From: Candidatus Hydrogenedentota bacterium
GTDB taxonomy: Bacteria; UBA8481; J006
Assembly: GCA_003697085.1 (NCBI GenBank)
Contig: RFFU01000074.1
Coordinates: 146,600-199,724 of the forward strand
Direction: 5' to 3'
Length of the DNA stretch: 53,125 bases
Numbering within the stretch: the stretch's first letter is position 1; each line of letters starts with the position of its first letter. Of the stretch, positions 1 through 7,706 are shown in pieces. The notes under the pieces are model-generated. The model was not told where the DNA came from. It ran no database searches and worked only from the letters and a program-made list of their open reading frames with translations. Made by a program: the position numbers and the translations under genes.

Positions 1-1
1 C

Positions 2-1885
2 CAGGTGGGATATAATCCGAAAGCGACACAAAAGTATGCCTTTGTTGCGGTTTGGATGGGGGATTTGGGCGGACACCGTCTCAAGGGGAAGAATACATTT
101 GAGGTGGTCAACGAAAAAACGGGAAAGGTTGTTTTGACGGGGGATGTGGATTTGGTACACGTGGCCCCGCCGAACAGCAAGGACAAGGCGGATGTAGAAC
201 AAGAGGTCGGTGGGCCGTTTTACTTGATCGATCTGTCGAAGGTGCGTCCGCAACCGGGGGAATTCTTTATTGCGATTCCCGGACTCGGACGGTCCTACGA
301 TTTCGGTCTTGATGATAAGCATGTTTTCCATTCGTTTTATGTTCATATGAAGGGGTTTTATCATCAGAGATGCGGCATTGCTCTTGAGGAACCATATACG
401 AAATGGACGCGGGGTATTTGTCATACCAAGATGACGATTACCGACGCCGATCCGCCGGATTTCATCAAGGAAAAAGGAACGGAGGTGCGTAAGAGTATCG
501 GGGGACATCATGACGCCGGTGATTTTGATCAACGATTGAGTCATACGCTGGTTCCCGGGTGGTTGATGAACGCCTACGAACTTTTTCCGGAAAAGTTTGT
601 CGATGGTCAGTTGGATATTCCCGAGGGGCACAACGGCATCCCCGACATCCTGGACGAGGCTTTGTGGGCCATAAAGCGCTGGGAGGTTCTTCAGGAAGCG
701 GACGGGGGTATTCGGGCGGGGGTGGAGTCTTACCGTCACCCGTACGCTTATGGTTCGGATGAGGCGAACGCCGCCGCGGATCCTTTGGAGTACCGCACAT
801 ATAAACGGTACGGCCACACGACATTGGCCGGAGCGGCGTTGTTCGCGTGGGCGTCACGCCTTGTCCGACGTTTCAATGAAGAGAAGGCGAACGAACTTGC
901 CGAGAGGGCCAAGCGCGCCTGGGGATTTTACGAGATGGTCCTGAAGAAGAAGAAGGAGGCGGAGGCGAAGGTTTCCGAGGACGAGTACACGTTGGAGAAA
1001 AAGACGGGTGACGTAACGGATCTGGAGTTTTCGAAAGGGGTGCTTCTATACGCGGCGTGTCAACTGTATCTTCTTACGGGGGAAGAGAAGTATCATCGTG
1101 TTTTCCGGGAGATCGCAAAGTATTACGGGACTCCTCCCTACGGCGAGTGGCCGGCTCAGTATAACGGGACCTATTACAATTTGAAAGTTGTGAATAAAGG
1201 TATGGTCTTCACCCATTATTTCATTTCGTACCTGCTGGACAAGACGCGGAGAAAAGATCCGGAGACAGTTGAATTACTGAGAAAGGCGGTTCTGAGGAAG
1301 GCGGATATTGCCTTGTATGTCATCAATCGTCGCAAATGGGCCTATCTCTCTTCAGCGGGATGGGGAATGTCGACGGCCCTGGGACGCTGGGGGGATTTCC
1401 TTCTGAACGCCTATGGATTGACGCGGGATCAGAAATATTTTGACGGCGCCAGCCGGATAGCGGATTACGTCTTGGGGGCGAATCCCCCGGGGTGGTGTTT
1501 TACGACAGGCTTGGGGGATCGACCACCTTACGATCCGCTTCACCTCGACTCCTATAAGTACATCAAGAAGGGAATGGGGCCGGCTCCGGGAATCGTGATA
1601 TATGGTTCCCCTTTGGTCCAGCAGGTGCCCTATATGATTCCCGTGGTTGGAAAGACGCATCCCCTATTTTATGACGGCAAGGTTCCTTTGATGAGGGAGA
1701 TTGTCGACGGGTGGTCGGTTGTTCTTCAGAACGAGTTTACAATTTGGGAGACGATGGCTCCGAATACCTTCCTTCACGCCTGTCTTGCTCCGGAAAAGCC
1801 GCTGAAGGGGCAGCAACTTCCGATGGGGGAACCGAAGATTCCAGGGGGGTATCCGGATCTGAGTCGCTTTCATATTCATCCATGA
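2..1885 (+). CDS. Glycoside hydrolase family 9 cellulase (endoglucanase), 5'-truncated
   Basis: Likely hydrolyses beta-1,4-glucan. The frame is open to the left edge: the codon before the first possible start encodes Gln, giving QVGYNP, the family's conserved (N)QVGY motif at the start of the Ig-like domain that precedes many GH9 modules. The true start and any signal peptide are therefore outside the window. Visible order: Ig-like domain to about residue 100 (ends FFIAIPGLGRSYDF), a linker with the Cys pair RCG...CH, then the (alpha/alpha)6 catalytic domain with GGHHDAGDFD near residues 167-176, whose Asp pair positions and activates the catalytic water, and a C-terminal general acid in QNEF (Glu577, counting from the Met/Val codon at 5). 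No carbohydrate-binding module is seen. It lies upstream of another carbohydrate enzyme and shares its architecture with the longer GH9 gene at 4027. The substrate could be another beta-glucan; the family call is firm. Confidence 0.93.
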   Translation, partial: QVGYNPKATQKYAFVAVWMGDLGGHRLKGKNTFEVVNEKTGKVVLTGDVDLVHVAPPNSKDKADVEQEVGGPFYLIDLSKVRPQPGEFFIAIPGLGRSYDFGLDDKHVFHSFYVHMKGFYHQRCGIALEEPYTKWTRGICHTKMTITDADPPDFIKEKGTEVRKSIGGHHDAGDFDQRLSHTLVPGWLMNAYELFPEKFVDGQLDIPEGHNGIPDILDEALWAIKRWEVLQEADGGIRAGVESYRHPYAYGSDEANAAADPLEYRTYKRYGHTTLAGAALFAWASRLVRRFNEEKANELAERAKRAWGFYEMVLKKKKEAEAKVSEDEYTLEKKTGDVTDLEFSKGVLLYAACQLYLLTGEEKYHRVFREIAKYYGTPPYGEWPAQYNGTYYNLKVVNKGMVFTHYFISYLLDKTRRKDPETVELLRKAVLRKADIALYVINRRKWAYLSSAGWGMSTALGRWGDFLLNAYGLTRDQKYFDGASRIADYVLGANPPGWCFTTGLGDRPPYDPLHLDSYKYIKKGMGPAPGIVIYGSPLVQQVPYMIPVVGKTHPLFYDGKVPLMREIVDGWSVVLQNEFTIWETMAPNTFLHACLAPEKPLKGQQLPMGEPKIPGGYPDLSRFHIHP

Positions 1886-1937
1886 GGATTCGTTCAGGAA
1901 GCAGGCATCGCGGAGTTATGGGCACCCCAATGAAGGT

Positions 1938-1990
1938 AGAGCCGTTTTATGAATGTGAATTTCGTCGGCGCCGAGAAACGGGGCTCTTTT
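1938..1990 (+). terminator. Probable rho-independent terminator after the GH9 gene
   Basis: AGAGCC plus GTTT pairs with AAAC plus GGCTCT; two unpaired G bases form a bulge. The large loop contains the palindrome TCGGCGCCGA. The right arm runs straight into TTTT. It sits about 50 bases after the stop codon, where a terminator would be expected. Confidence 0.5.
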
Positions 1991-2088
1991 CGGAGAAGGG
2001 GGCGATTCTAAGAAGAGCAGGGTAGGGGGCTTTGTTACGGGGGAGGGTGCGGGCGAGCGGCCGTGTCTGGGCAGGAACGAATTTTCAA

Positions 2089-2115
2089 TTGCCGGCGTGA
2101 CGCCGGAGTTCCGCG
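2089..2115. repeat. REP-like palindromic element, copy 1
   Basis: Perfect 7-bp inverted repeat CCGGCGT-G-ACGCCGG at 2092-2106. The 27-base block aligns without gaps to 43319-43345 at 18 of 27 positions, and several stem differences are compensated on both arms. This suggests a dispersed extragenic palindrome family. Confidence 0.45.
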
Positions 2116-2220
2116 TTCCTTCGGCGGTGGTTATTTTATCTTCTTTCAAGAATTATTGCGGTTGAATGCTTTTAATCTGATATTAAGATCTCCGCATCCT
2201 GCGGAAGGAGGAGAAAGAAA

Positions 2221-3801
2221 ATGCATTTCGATAAAAAACGATGGGACGGGAAACCGCTCCCAAAATGGGAAGAAGCAAGATCCATTCTTCCGGAACCTGT
2301 TTTCGAAGGGTGGCCTGCGGCCGTCGAGGCCTATTGGGGAGCGTGGAAAATCGCTCTGCGGAACATGAGGCAGCCGACGCCAAAAAATGGATTCGTCAGT
2401 AATTATATGTATATGGATTTTTCCAATGCTATTTTTGCACACGATACGACCTTTATGGTTGCCTATGGTCGATATGGACACCGCTTGTTCTCGGCGGTCG
2501 AAAGTTTTGATAACTTTTATGTTAAACAGCATCCGACCGGCGAAATCTGCCGCGAAATTGGAATCGAGAACGGGGAGGATTATTGGAAGAATACCGAAGG
2601 AGATCCCCTTTGGGTCGCCTTGTATGAACCACATAAAAATAACCCCGCAGGATATTATTTCACACGGCCGACGATCAAGAGTCATCCCCAACCTTCTTTT
2701 TGCTCTCTTCCCGGCTTGAATGATCCGTCTTGCATGGCTTGGGGGGAGATGGAGTCATACCGGATTACGGCTGATGCGGCACGCCTGCGCCGTATTCTTC
2801 CCGTACAAAAAGCGTGGTACGACGCATTCCAGGTATATGTTCGGGCGGAGTGTGGATTCTACGTCACCGATTGGGCCAGTGCGGACAACCATCCGCGGAA
2901 TCCCTATCTCGGATACGGAGTGGATGTTGTGAATCAAATGATCCACCTGGCGGAGCTCTTGTTGGAAATAGGGGGGATAATCGGTGAGGAAGCGGGAGCA
3001 GACCGGTATCGCAAAGACGTGGAGGAAACGGTCGAATTAGTTCAGCGGTTTATGTGGCATGAAGAAACGGCGATGTTTTACGATCTCGACAAGGAACTTC
3101 GGATTATTCCCTTTAAGGCGGTATTTGGATTTTGGCCCATGCTGAGCGGGGCGGCTACTGAAGAACAATGCAAAGCCCTGGTCCAACATCTTGATGATCC
3201 AAAAAGCTTTAATCGGAGGGTTCGAGTGCCGACCTTGGCGGCGGATCAGCCAACGTTTACTCCGAAGGGAAGTTATTTTCATGGAGGAGTGTTTCCTTTT
3301 ACGAACCATATGGTCATCCGCGGTTTGGAAAAACAGGGCTACGACCGGCTTGCGCGGGAGATCGCGATCAGCCATTGGTCCGCTTCGGTGGAACTCTTTC
3401 AAAAGACGGGGACGGTGTGGGAATATCTTCAACCTGACGAGATTGCTCCCGGGGAAGCGGCACTGGGAGATCCCGGTGAAAAAGCGCGCCCCGATTTCGC
3501 CGGCTGGGGAGCGCTTCCTGTGATCGGTTATTTGATCGAGTATGCGATCGGTTTGAAGGCCGATGCCCCCGCGAATACCGTCATCTGGAATTTGACGGAG
3601 ACGAAGTGTTGTGGCTGCAGGAGGTTTGCCTTCGGTGACGTGGTAACGGATCTTGTTGCTCTTGAAAGAACGTCTTCCGAGGAAGAACCCCGTTTGGAAT
3701 TACAAACGAACAAACCGTACAAATTGATTCTTCGTTGGGGAAAGAACAAAGAAAAAAGAATATCGGTTGGTGAAGATAATCAGAAAATTAAATCCTGTTA
3801 A
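2221..3801 (+). CDS. MGH1-like (alpha/alpha)6-barrel glycoside hydrolase
   Basis: A 526-residue cytoplasmic-looking protein (no signal peptide) related to the GH37/GH63/GH15-type six-hairpin glycosidases known as MGH1-like. Visible features: the barrel segment FAHDTTFMVAYGRYGH near the N-terminus; TDWASADNHPRNP at about residues 216-228, resembling the general-acid segment of GH63 and trehalase relatives (D217 or D222); and WEYLQPDE at about 400-407, followed by DFAGWGALPVIGYLIEYAIG, a typical C-terminal barrel helix. A strong Shine-Dalgarno (AAGGAGGAG) stands about 8 bases before the ATG. It lies between two cellulase genes, so it may process an oligosaccharide released from plant or microbial polysaccharide. 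The specificity (trehalose, glucosylglycerate, mannosyl or other alpha-linked substrate) cannot be read from sequence alone. Confidence 0.78.
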   Translation: MHFDKKRWDGKPLPKWEEARSILPEPVFEGWPAAVEAYWGAWKIALRNMRQPTPKNGFVSNYMYMDFSNAIFAHDTTFMVAYGRYGHRLFSAVESFDNFYVKQHPTGEICREIGIENGEDYWKNTEGDPLWVALYEPHKNNPAGYYFTRPTIKSHPQPSFCSLPGLNDPSCMAWGEMESYRITADAARLRRILPVQKAWYDAFQVYVRAECGFYVTDWASADNHPRNPYLGYGVDVVNQMIHLAELLLEIGGIIGEEAGADRYRKDVEETVELVQRFMWHEETAMFYDLDKELRIIPFKAVFGFWPMLSGAATEEQCKALVQHLDDPKSFNRRVRVPTLAADQPTFTPKGSYFHGGVFPFTNHMVIRGLEKQGYDRLAREIAISHWSASVELFQKTGTVWEYLQPDEIAPGEAALGDPGEKARPDFAGWGALPVIGYLIEYAIGLKADAPANTVIWNLTETKCCGCRRFAFGDVVTDLVALERTSSEEEPRLELQTNKPYKLILRWGKNKEKRISVGEDNQKIKSC

Positions 3802-3843
3802 CAAATGAAATAAACCTTGAAAACGAAATGATGTCGGTTATCC

Positions 3844-3863
3844 TCCGCCTGAGGAGTGGCGGA
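3844..3863. other. Small hairpin upstream of the LamG-GH9 gene
   Basis: TCCGCC and GGCGGA arms separated by eight bases. No T-tract follows, so it is not a standard terminator. The 225-base gap around it (3802-4026) shows no gene; the ribosome binding site GGGGAGG lies just before the next ATG. Confidence 0.3.
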
Positions 3864-4026
3864 AAATTGCGGGATTGAATTCGATAGGCGATCGAATAGC
3901 TATGGTCGATATCTACAGTGGTCGGTAGGGATTCTGTGGGATAAGTAACCGCACGGAGTGGAAAGAATGTTTTTGGACCGGCCGAAATGCAGAGAAATGA
4001 GAAACGAAATAAGGGGAGGTTGATCT

Positions 4027-7000
4027 ATGAGTAAGCGATCGGTTGTGTTCCTTTGCCTTATGGTGTTTTTATGTGTGCTTTCCGGTTCAGGTCATGCCTT
4101 AACCTTCGATGAATTCCAAAATCTTCCGGATCAGAAGATTGAAATTCGGAGATCGTTGGGAGTGAGAAAAGCCGTCCCCGTTGCTTCGGATCGGATTCTG
4201 GTTGTTCTGGGAATGGACATTACGGGGGCGTTTGAAAATCCCTTGTCCTATCGCATCGTATCTCTCGAGGACGAAAATTATTCTTATGAGAAATTCGTCA
4301 AGCCCGTTGAAGTTTTGAAAGTCAATGAAGTAAAGGAGAGCAAGGGGGCGGAAGGTGCTCTGTTTCGGCCGTTTATGCGGACGGAAGTAACGTTGAGCAT
4401 TCCTTACCCGATGAAGGCGGGGAAACGGTATTTTGTCGTCGCCCAAGGGCATCGGGAGACGATGGTGACGGGGGCGCACACCGCGGCATCCTTTGTTTAC
4501 GAGGGTCCGATCAAGGCTTTTTCCTACGATAATACTCTGGATCTTGCGGTTCTGGGGTTGAGAGGAATTGAACCGGTTGGGAATGGAATAATCAAGCTGA
4601 GTTTCGGGCCGGATTTCTCCTTTGAAAAGGGAAAATTGATTCGGAATTATTCCGTGAAAATCAATGGGGAAGAGACGAGAATTCAAAATTTGGGTCTTTA
4701 TCGAAACATCGAGGCGTACATCCAGGTGGGGTGGCCGCCCCGGGCGGTTCCCTATGAGGAAGTCTTTCTCCAACTGGCGACCATCTACAAGAGCGGCGAT
4801 AAAATCGAAGTCGAGGTTTCGGAGGAAGTTACGGCGTCAAATCGGATGGCCGAGATCGTCTTTGACGATCTAGAGACGTATTCCCGATCATTGAAGGTGA
4901 ATCAGGTGGGCTATCTGGTGAATTCCCCTGTAAAAATCGCTTATCTCGGAAGGTGGCTTGGTTCTTTTCCGGAGAAACAACCCAGTGAAACGGGAGGGGC
5001 GGGAAAGGATGTCGGTGCCTTGGAGGAGAATTTTTGGAGTGAGTTGGAGGGGGAAGGAAAGAAGAACGGGGCGAAGGACCAAGAGGGACGGAAGGCGGGC
5101 GCGGGAGAAAGGGTCCCGCCGGCTCTCTTCTTTCCGGGACCGCCGGAGTTTCACATAGTAAAGCGCGGGACACGAGAGGTTGTTTTTACAGGGCAAACGA
5201 GGTTGATCCACAAATCAGGGGAATTCGATGAGGGCATTTATCATTATGACCATTCTGGTGAAAATGTTTATGAAATCGATTTTTCGGATTTTCGGGAGCC
5301 CGGTGAATATTTTATCAGTGTGCCCGGCGTCGGTCGAAGCGTGGATTTTGAGATCGCTGACACCGTCTACGAGAAGGCCTTTCGCGCCGCTGCGTCAGGC
5401 GTTTTCAAGCAGAGGTGCGGCATTGAATTAGCACCTCCTTATTCTCCGGACTGGTACCGCATTCCTTGTCACAAAAAGGGGATCATTGCTGTTACTCAGA
5501 AAAAATATCTTCCTCACGATTTTAGAAAGTTGGACAAGATGATTGATTTTTCTCGCGTGAAATCGGGGGAACCCAGCCCGGAAATCATTGCTTTGAATAG
5601 GGATCGCAAACTCCTGGCCTATTATCCTTTCGACCGGGATATGAAAGACCACAGCGGTCATGGTTATGATTTGCGTCCGGTGGCCGTCGCCTCGGGTTAC
5701 GAGCGGGAGGCGGCTTTGATGCCCGGTGAAAATTATACTTATGGACCGACGGGTGAAGATACAGGGACGGGGCTCTATACGGACGAAATTCCTCCGGAGA
5801 AGATCGATTTAAAGGATGGTATGACGATTACGATGTGGTTTCGCGACAAGGGGCTCTTTCAATTCCAGGGACCTATTGTAGGGTTTTTCGAGAAAAAGCC
5901 GGGTTGGTCGAAACCGCAGTTGGGGCTTTCAGCAAATTGGGGTGTCTTTTCCGCGGCGGTCGGGGGGGGTGATCGAAGCGGAGGTAACGTTGGAAGATGG
6001 AGTGATGGAAAATGGCACCATTTCGCGTTGGTCGTGGATCCTCAAAAAGGAATGGGGAACAGTTCCTCGGGAGGGAAAAAGAGGAGGAGACGTAAGGAAA
6101 AAGGACCGCGGATAAGGAAGATTGGGTCAAGACATCACCGAGGGAAAAACGAGCAAGAGGAAGAGGAAAAGAAAAAGCGTCAGGGTGTTTATGACAAGAT
6201 TCCTTATCGTATTTACGTCGATGGGCAGGAGATGGCTCACGGAGAAGGAAGCGGAGACATCCGTGCGTCGCGGTTTTACATTATGAACGTCGGCCGGACA
6301 CAGCGAGGAGGACTGGGGGGGAAGAACTGGGACGATGTGCGGATCTACACGCGGGCGTTGAGGCCGCGGGAGATTCGAAGTTTGGCGAGAAAGGAAGGCT
6401 TGGAGGGACTCAAAATCGCTGCTTTCGGTGGCCACCATGATGCCGGTGACTACAACCCTCGCTCCCATATCGATGTAGCACAACGATTGATGGATGCCTA
6501 TGAGATCGCCCCGCGGAAGTTTTATGACGGACAACTGAATATTCCAGAGAACAACAATGGAATTCCCGATATCCTCGATGAGGCTTATTGGGCGATGCGC
6601 TTATGGGAGCCGTTGCAGGATGAAGATGGTGGTGTGTTTAACGGTACGGAGTCTAACGGTGACCCGAATTTTATTCAGACGGTGGAACTTGATCCCCTGG
6701 GAGATTTTGCGTATGCCAAGGACGCTCAGGCCTCTTTCACGTTAGCGGGGGTGTGGGCGCAGGCGGCCCGCATTTGGAGAAAAATCGGGCAGGAGGAGAA
6801 AGCGGATGGATTTTTGGATCGGGCGGTTCGAGCTTACGATTGGGCGAAAGCGCACCCTCCGACGGATGTGAGAAAAGGCCCTCAGTTTGCAGACATTTAT
6901 ATTTCACCTCAAGCGTATGCAGCTGCGCAGTTGCTTCATACGACAGGGGAAGAAAAATACAACGAAGATTTTATTAATGTCGCCGTCTGGGCGAAAAAGC

Positions 7001-7626
7001 CGGATGCGAAACTGTCTGTCTATAAAAAATATAATCAAGAACTGGCCGCGTGGGCCTACGTCAATTGTCCGGAGGATATTGTGGATCCCGATCTTCAGGA
7101 AACGATCCGGAATGCTATTCTGCGGGAGGCGGATTATTATATCGAGAAATCGGGAACGATGGCCTATAAGTTCATCCGGCATCCAGAGGCGCCGATTGTA
7201 TGGGGGGTTGGAGCGTATGAAAACTTCCTCCATCCGGTGTATTGGGCCTATAAACTGACCGGGGAGGAGAGATACAGGGAGTGGATGGTTCGGACCGCGG
7301 ACAATACATTGGGGGATAATCCTCTGAGTCTTAGTTACATAGTCGGTTTAGGGGAAAGAACGATTCGGGCTCCGCTCCACAACAGCCGTTTTGGTTTTTT
7401 AAAAGGGGAAGTGGCTTCGGGCCTCCAATGCCAGGGACCGAATGAACAAAACCCCGGATATCGTATGAACGAGATAGCCTACCCCAAAACGGAGCGGAAA
7501 TTCGCGGCGTTGTACCATTATGCGGATGCTCACATCGCGATAGCGATGAATGAGGGGACGATGGGGTCGTTGGCCAATACGATGGCTGCTTTCGGCCTCT
7601 TGCTTCCCGACCACGAAGAGCAATAA
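4027..7626 (+). CDS. Secreted GH9 cellulase with a LamG-like domain inserted in the catalytic module
   Basis: Begins with a signal peptide (MSKRSVVFLCLMVFLCVLSG, cleavage probably after GHA), preceded by AGGGGAGG about 8 bases before the ATG. Residues 30-280 are an unrecognised beta-rich region. An Ig-like domain starts at VNQVGY (about 290) and carries a low-complexity Gly/Glu/Lys insertion (about 320-370). The GH9 module starts with RCGIELAPPY near 465 but is interrupted at about 527-790 by a LamG/concanavalin-like domain (LLAYYPFDRD, DGKWHHFALVVD, IYVDGQE, DDVRIYTRALRPREI). The GH9 fold resumes with GGHHDAGDY at 801-809 (Asp805, Asp808) and ends with the acid Glu1176 in AMNEGTM. The homologue at 2-1885 has only a short linker where the LamG lies. 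Inside the LamG is a Lys/Arg/Glu-rich tract (about 684-718). The enzyme is probably exported by Sec and then T2SS. At 1199 residues it is far longer than usual; all catalytic residues are present. Confidence 0.93.
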   Translation: MSKRSVVFLCLMVFLCVLSGSGHALTFDEFQNLPDQKIEIRRSLGVRKAVPVASDRILVVLGMDITGAFENPLSYRIVSLEDENYSYEKFVKPVEVLKVNEVKESKGAEGALFRPFMRTEVTLSIPYPMKAGKRYFVVAQGHRETMVTGAHTAASFVYEGPIKAFSYDNTLDLAVLGLRGIEPVGNGIIKLSFGPDFSFEKGKLIRNYSVKINGEETRIQNLGLYRNIEAYIQVGWPPRAVPYEEVFLQLATIYKSGDKIEVEVSEEVTASNRMAEIVFDDLETYSRSLKVNQVGYLVNSPVKIAYLGRWLGSFPEKQPSETGGAGKDVGALEENFWSELEGEGKKNGAKDQEGRKAGAGERVPPALFFPGPPEFHIVKRGTREVVFTGQTRLIHKSGEFDEGIYHYDHSGENVYEIDFSDFREPGEYFISVPGVGRSVDFEIADTVYEKAFRAAASGVFKQRCGIELAPPYSPDWYRIPCHKKGIIAVTQKKYLPHDFRKLDKMIDFSRVKSGEPSPEIIALNRDRKLLAYYPFDRDMKDHSGHGYDLRPVAVASGYEREAALMPGENYTYGPTGEDTGTGLYTDEIPPEKIDLKDGMTITMWFRDKGLFQFQGPIVGFFEKKPGWSKPQLGLSANWGVFSAAVGGGDRSGGNVGRWSDGKWHHFALVVDPQKGMGNSSSGGKKRRRRKEKGPRIRKIGSRHHRGKNEQEEEEKKKRQGVYDKIPYRIYVDGQEMAHGEGSGDIRASRFYIMNVGRTQRGGLGGKNWDDVRIYTRALRPREIRSLARKEGLEGLKIAAFGGHHDAGDYNPRSHIDVAQRLMDAYEIAPRKFYDGQLNIPENNNGIPDILDEAYWAMRLWEPLQDEDGGVFNGTESNGDPNFIQTVELDPLGDFAYAKDAQASFTLAGVWAQAARIWRKIGQEEKADGFLDRAVRAYDWAKAHPPTDVRKGPQFADIYISPQAYAAAQLLHTTGEEKYNEDFINVAVWAKKPDAKLSVYKKYNQELAAWAYVNCPEDIVDPDLQETIRNAILREADYYIEKSGTMAYKFIRHPEAPIVWGVGAYENFLHPVYWAYKLTGEERYREWMVRTADNTLGDNPLSLSYIVGLGERTIRAPLHNSRFGFLKGEVASGLQCQGPNEQNPGYRMNEIAYPKTERKFAALYHYADAHIAIAMNEGTMGSLANTMAAFGLLLPDHEEQ

Positions 7627-7706
7627 GAGTAAAAACGAAATACGGGTCGTTCTTCTGATCGGCCCAGCTGTCTAGGTATCAGCGCTGACGAGTAACGGGG
7701 AAGAGA

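Larger units (their letters stand above)
1886..2220. other. Intergenic region, 335 bases
   Basis: Holds the terminator-like hairpin, a REP-like palindrome at 2092-2106, and the ribosome binding site AAGGAGGAG at about 2204-2212 for the next gene. I see no convincing gene. Short frames here lack coding character and overlap the hairpins. Confidence 0.6.
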
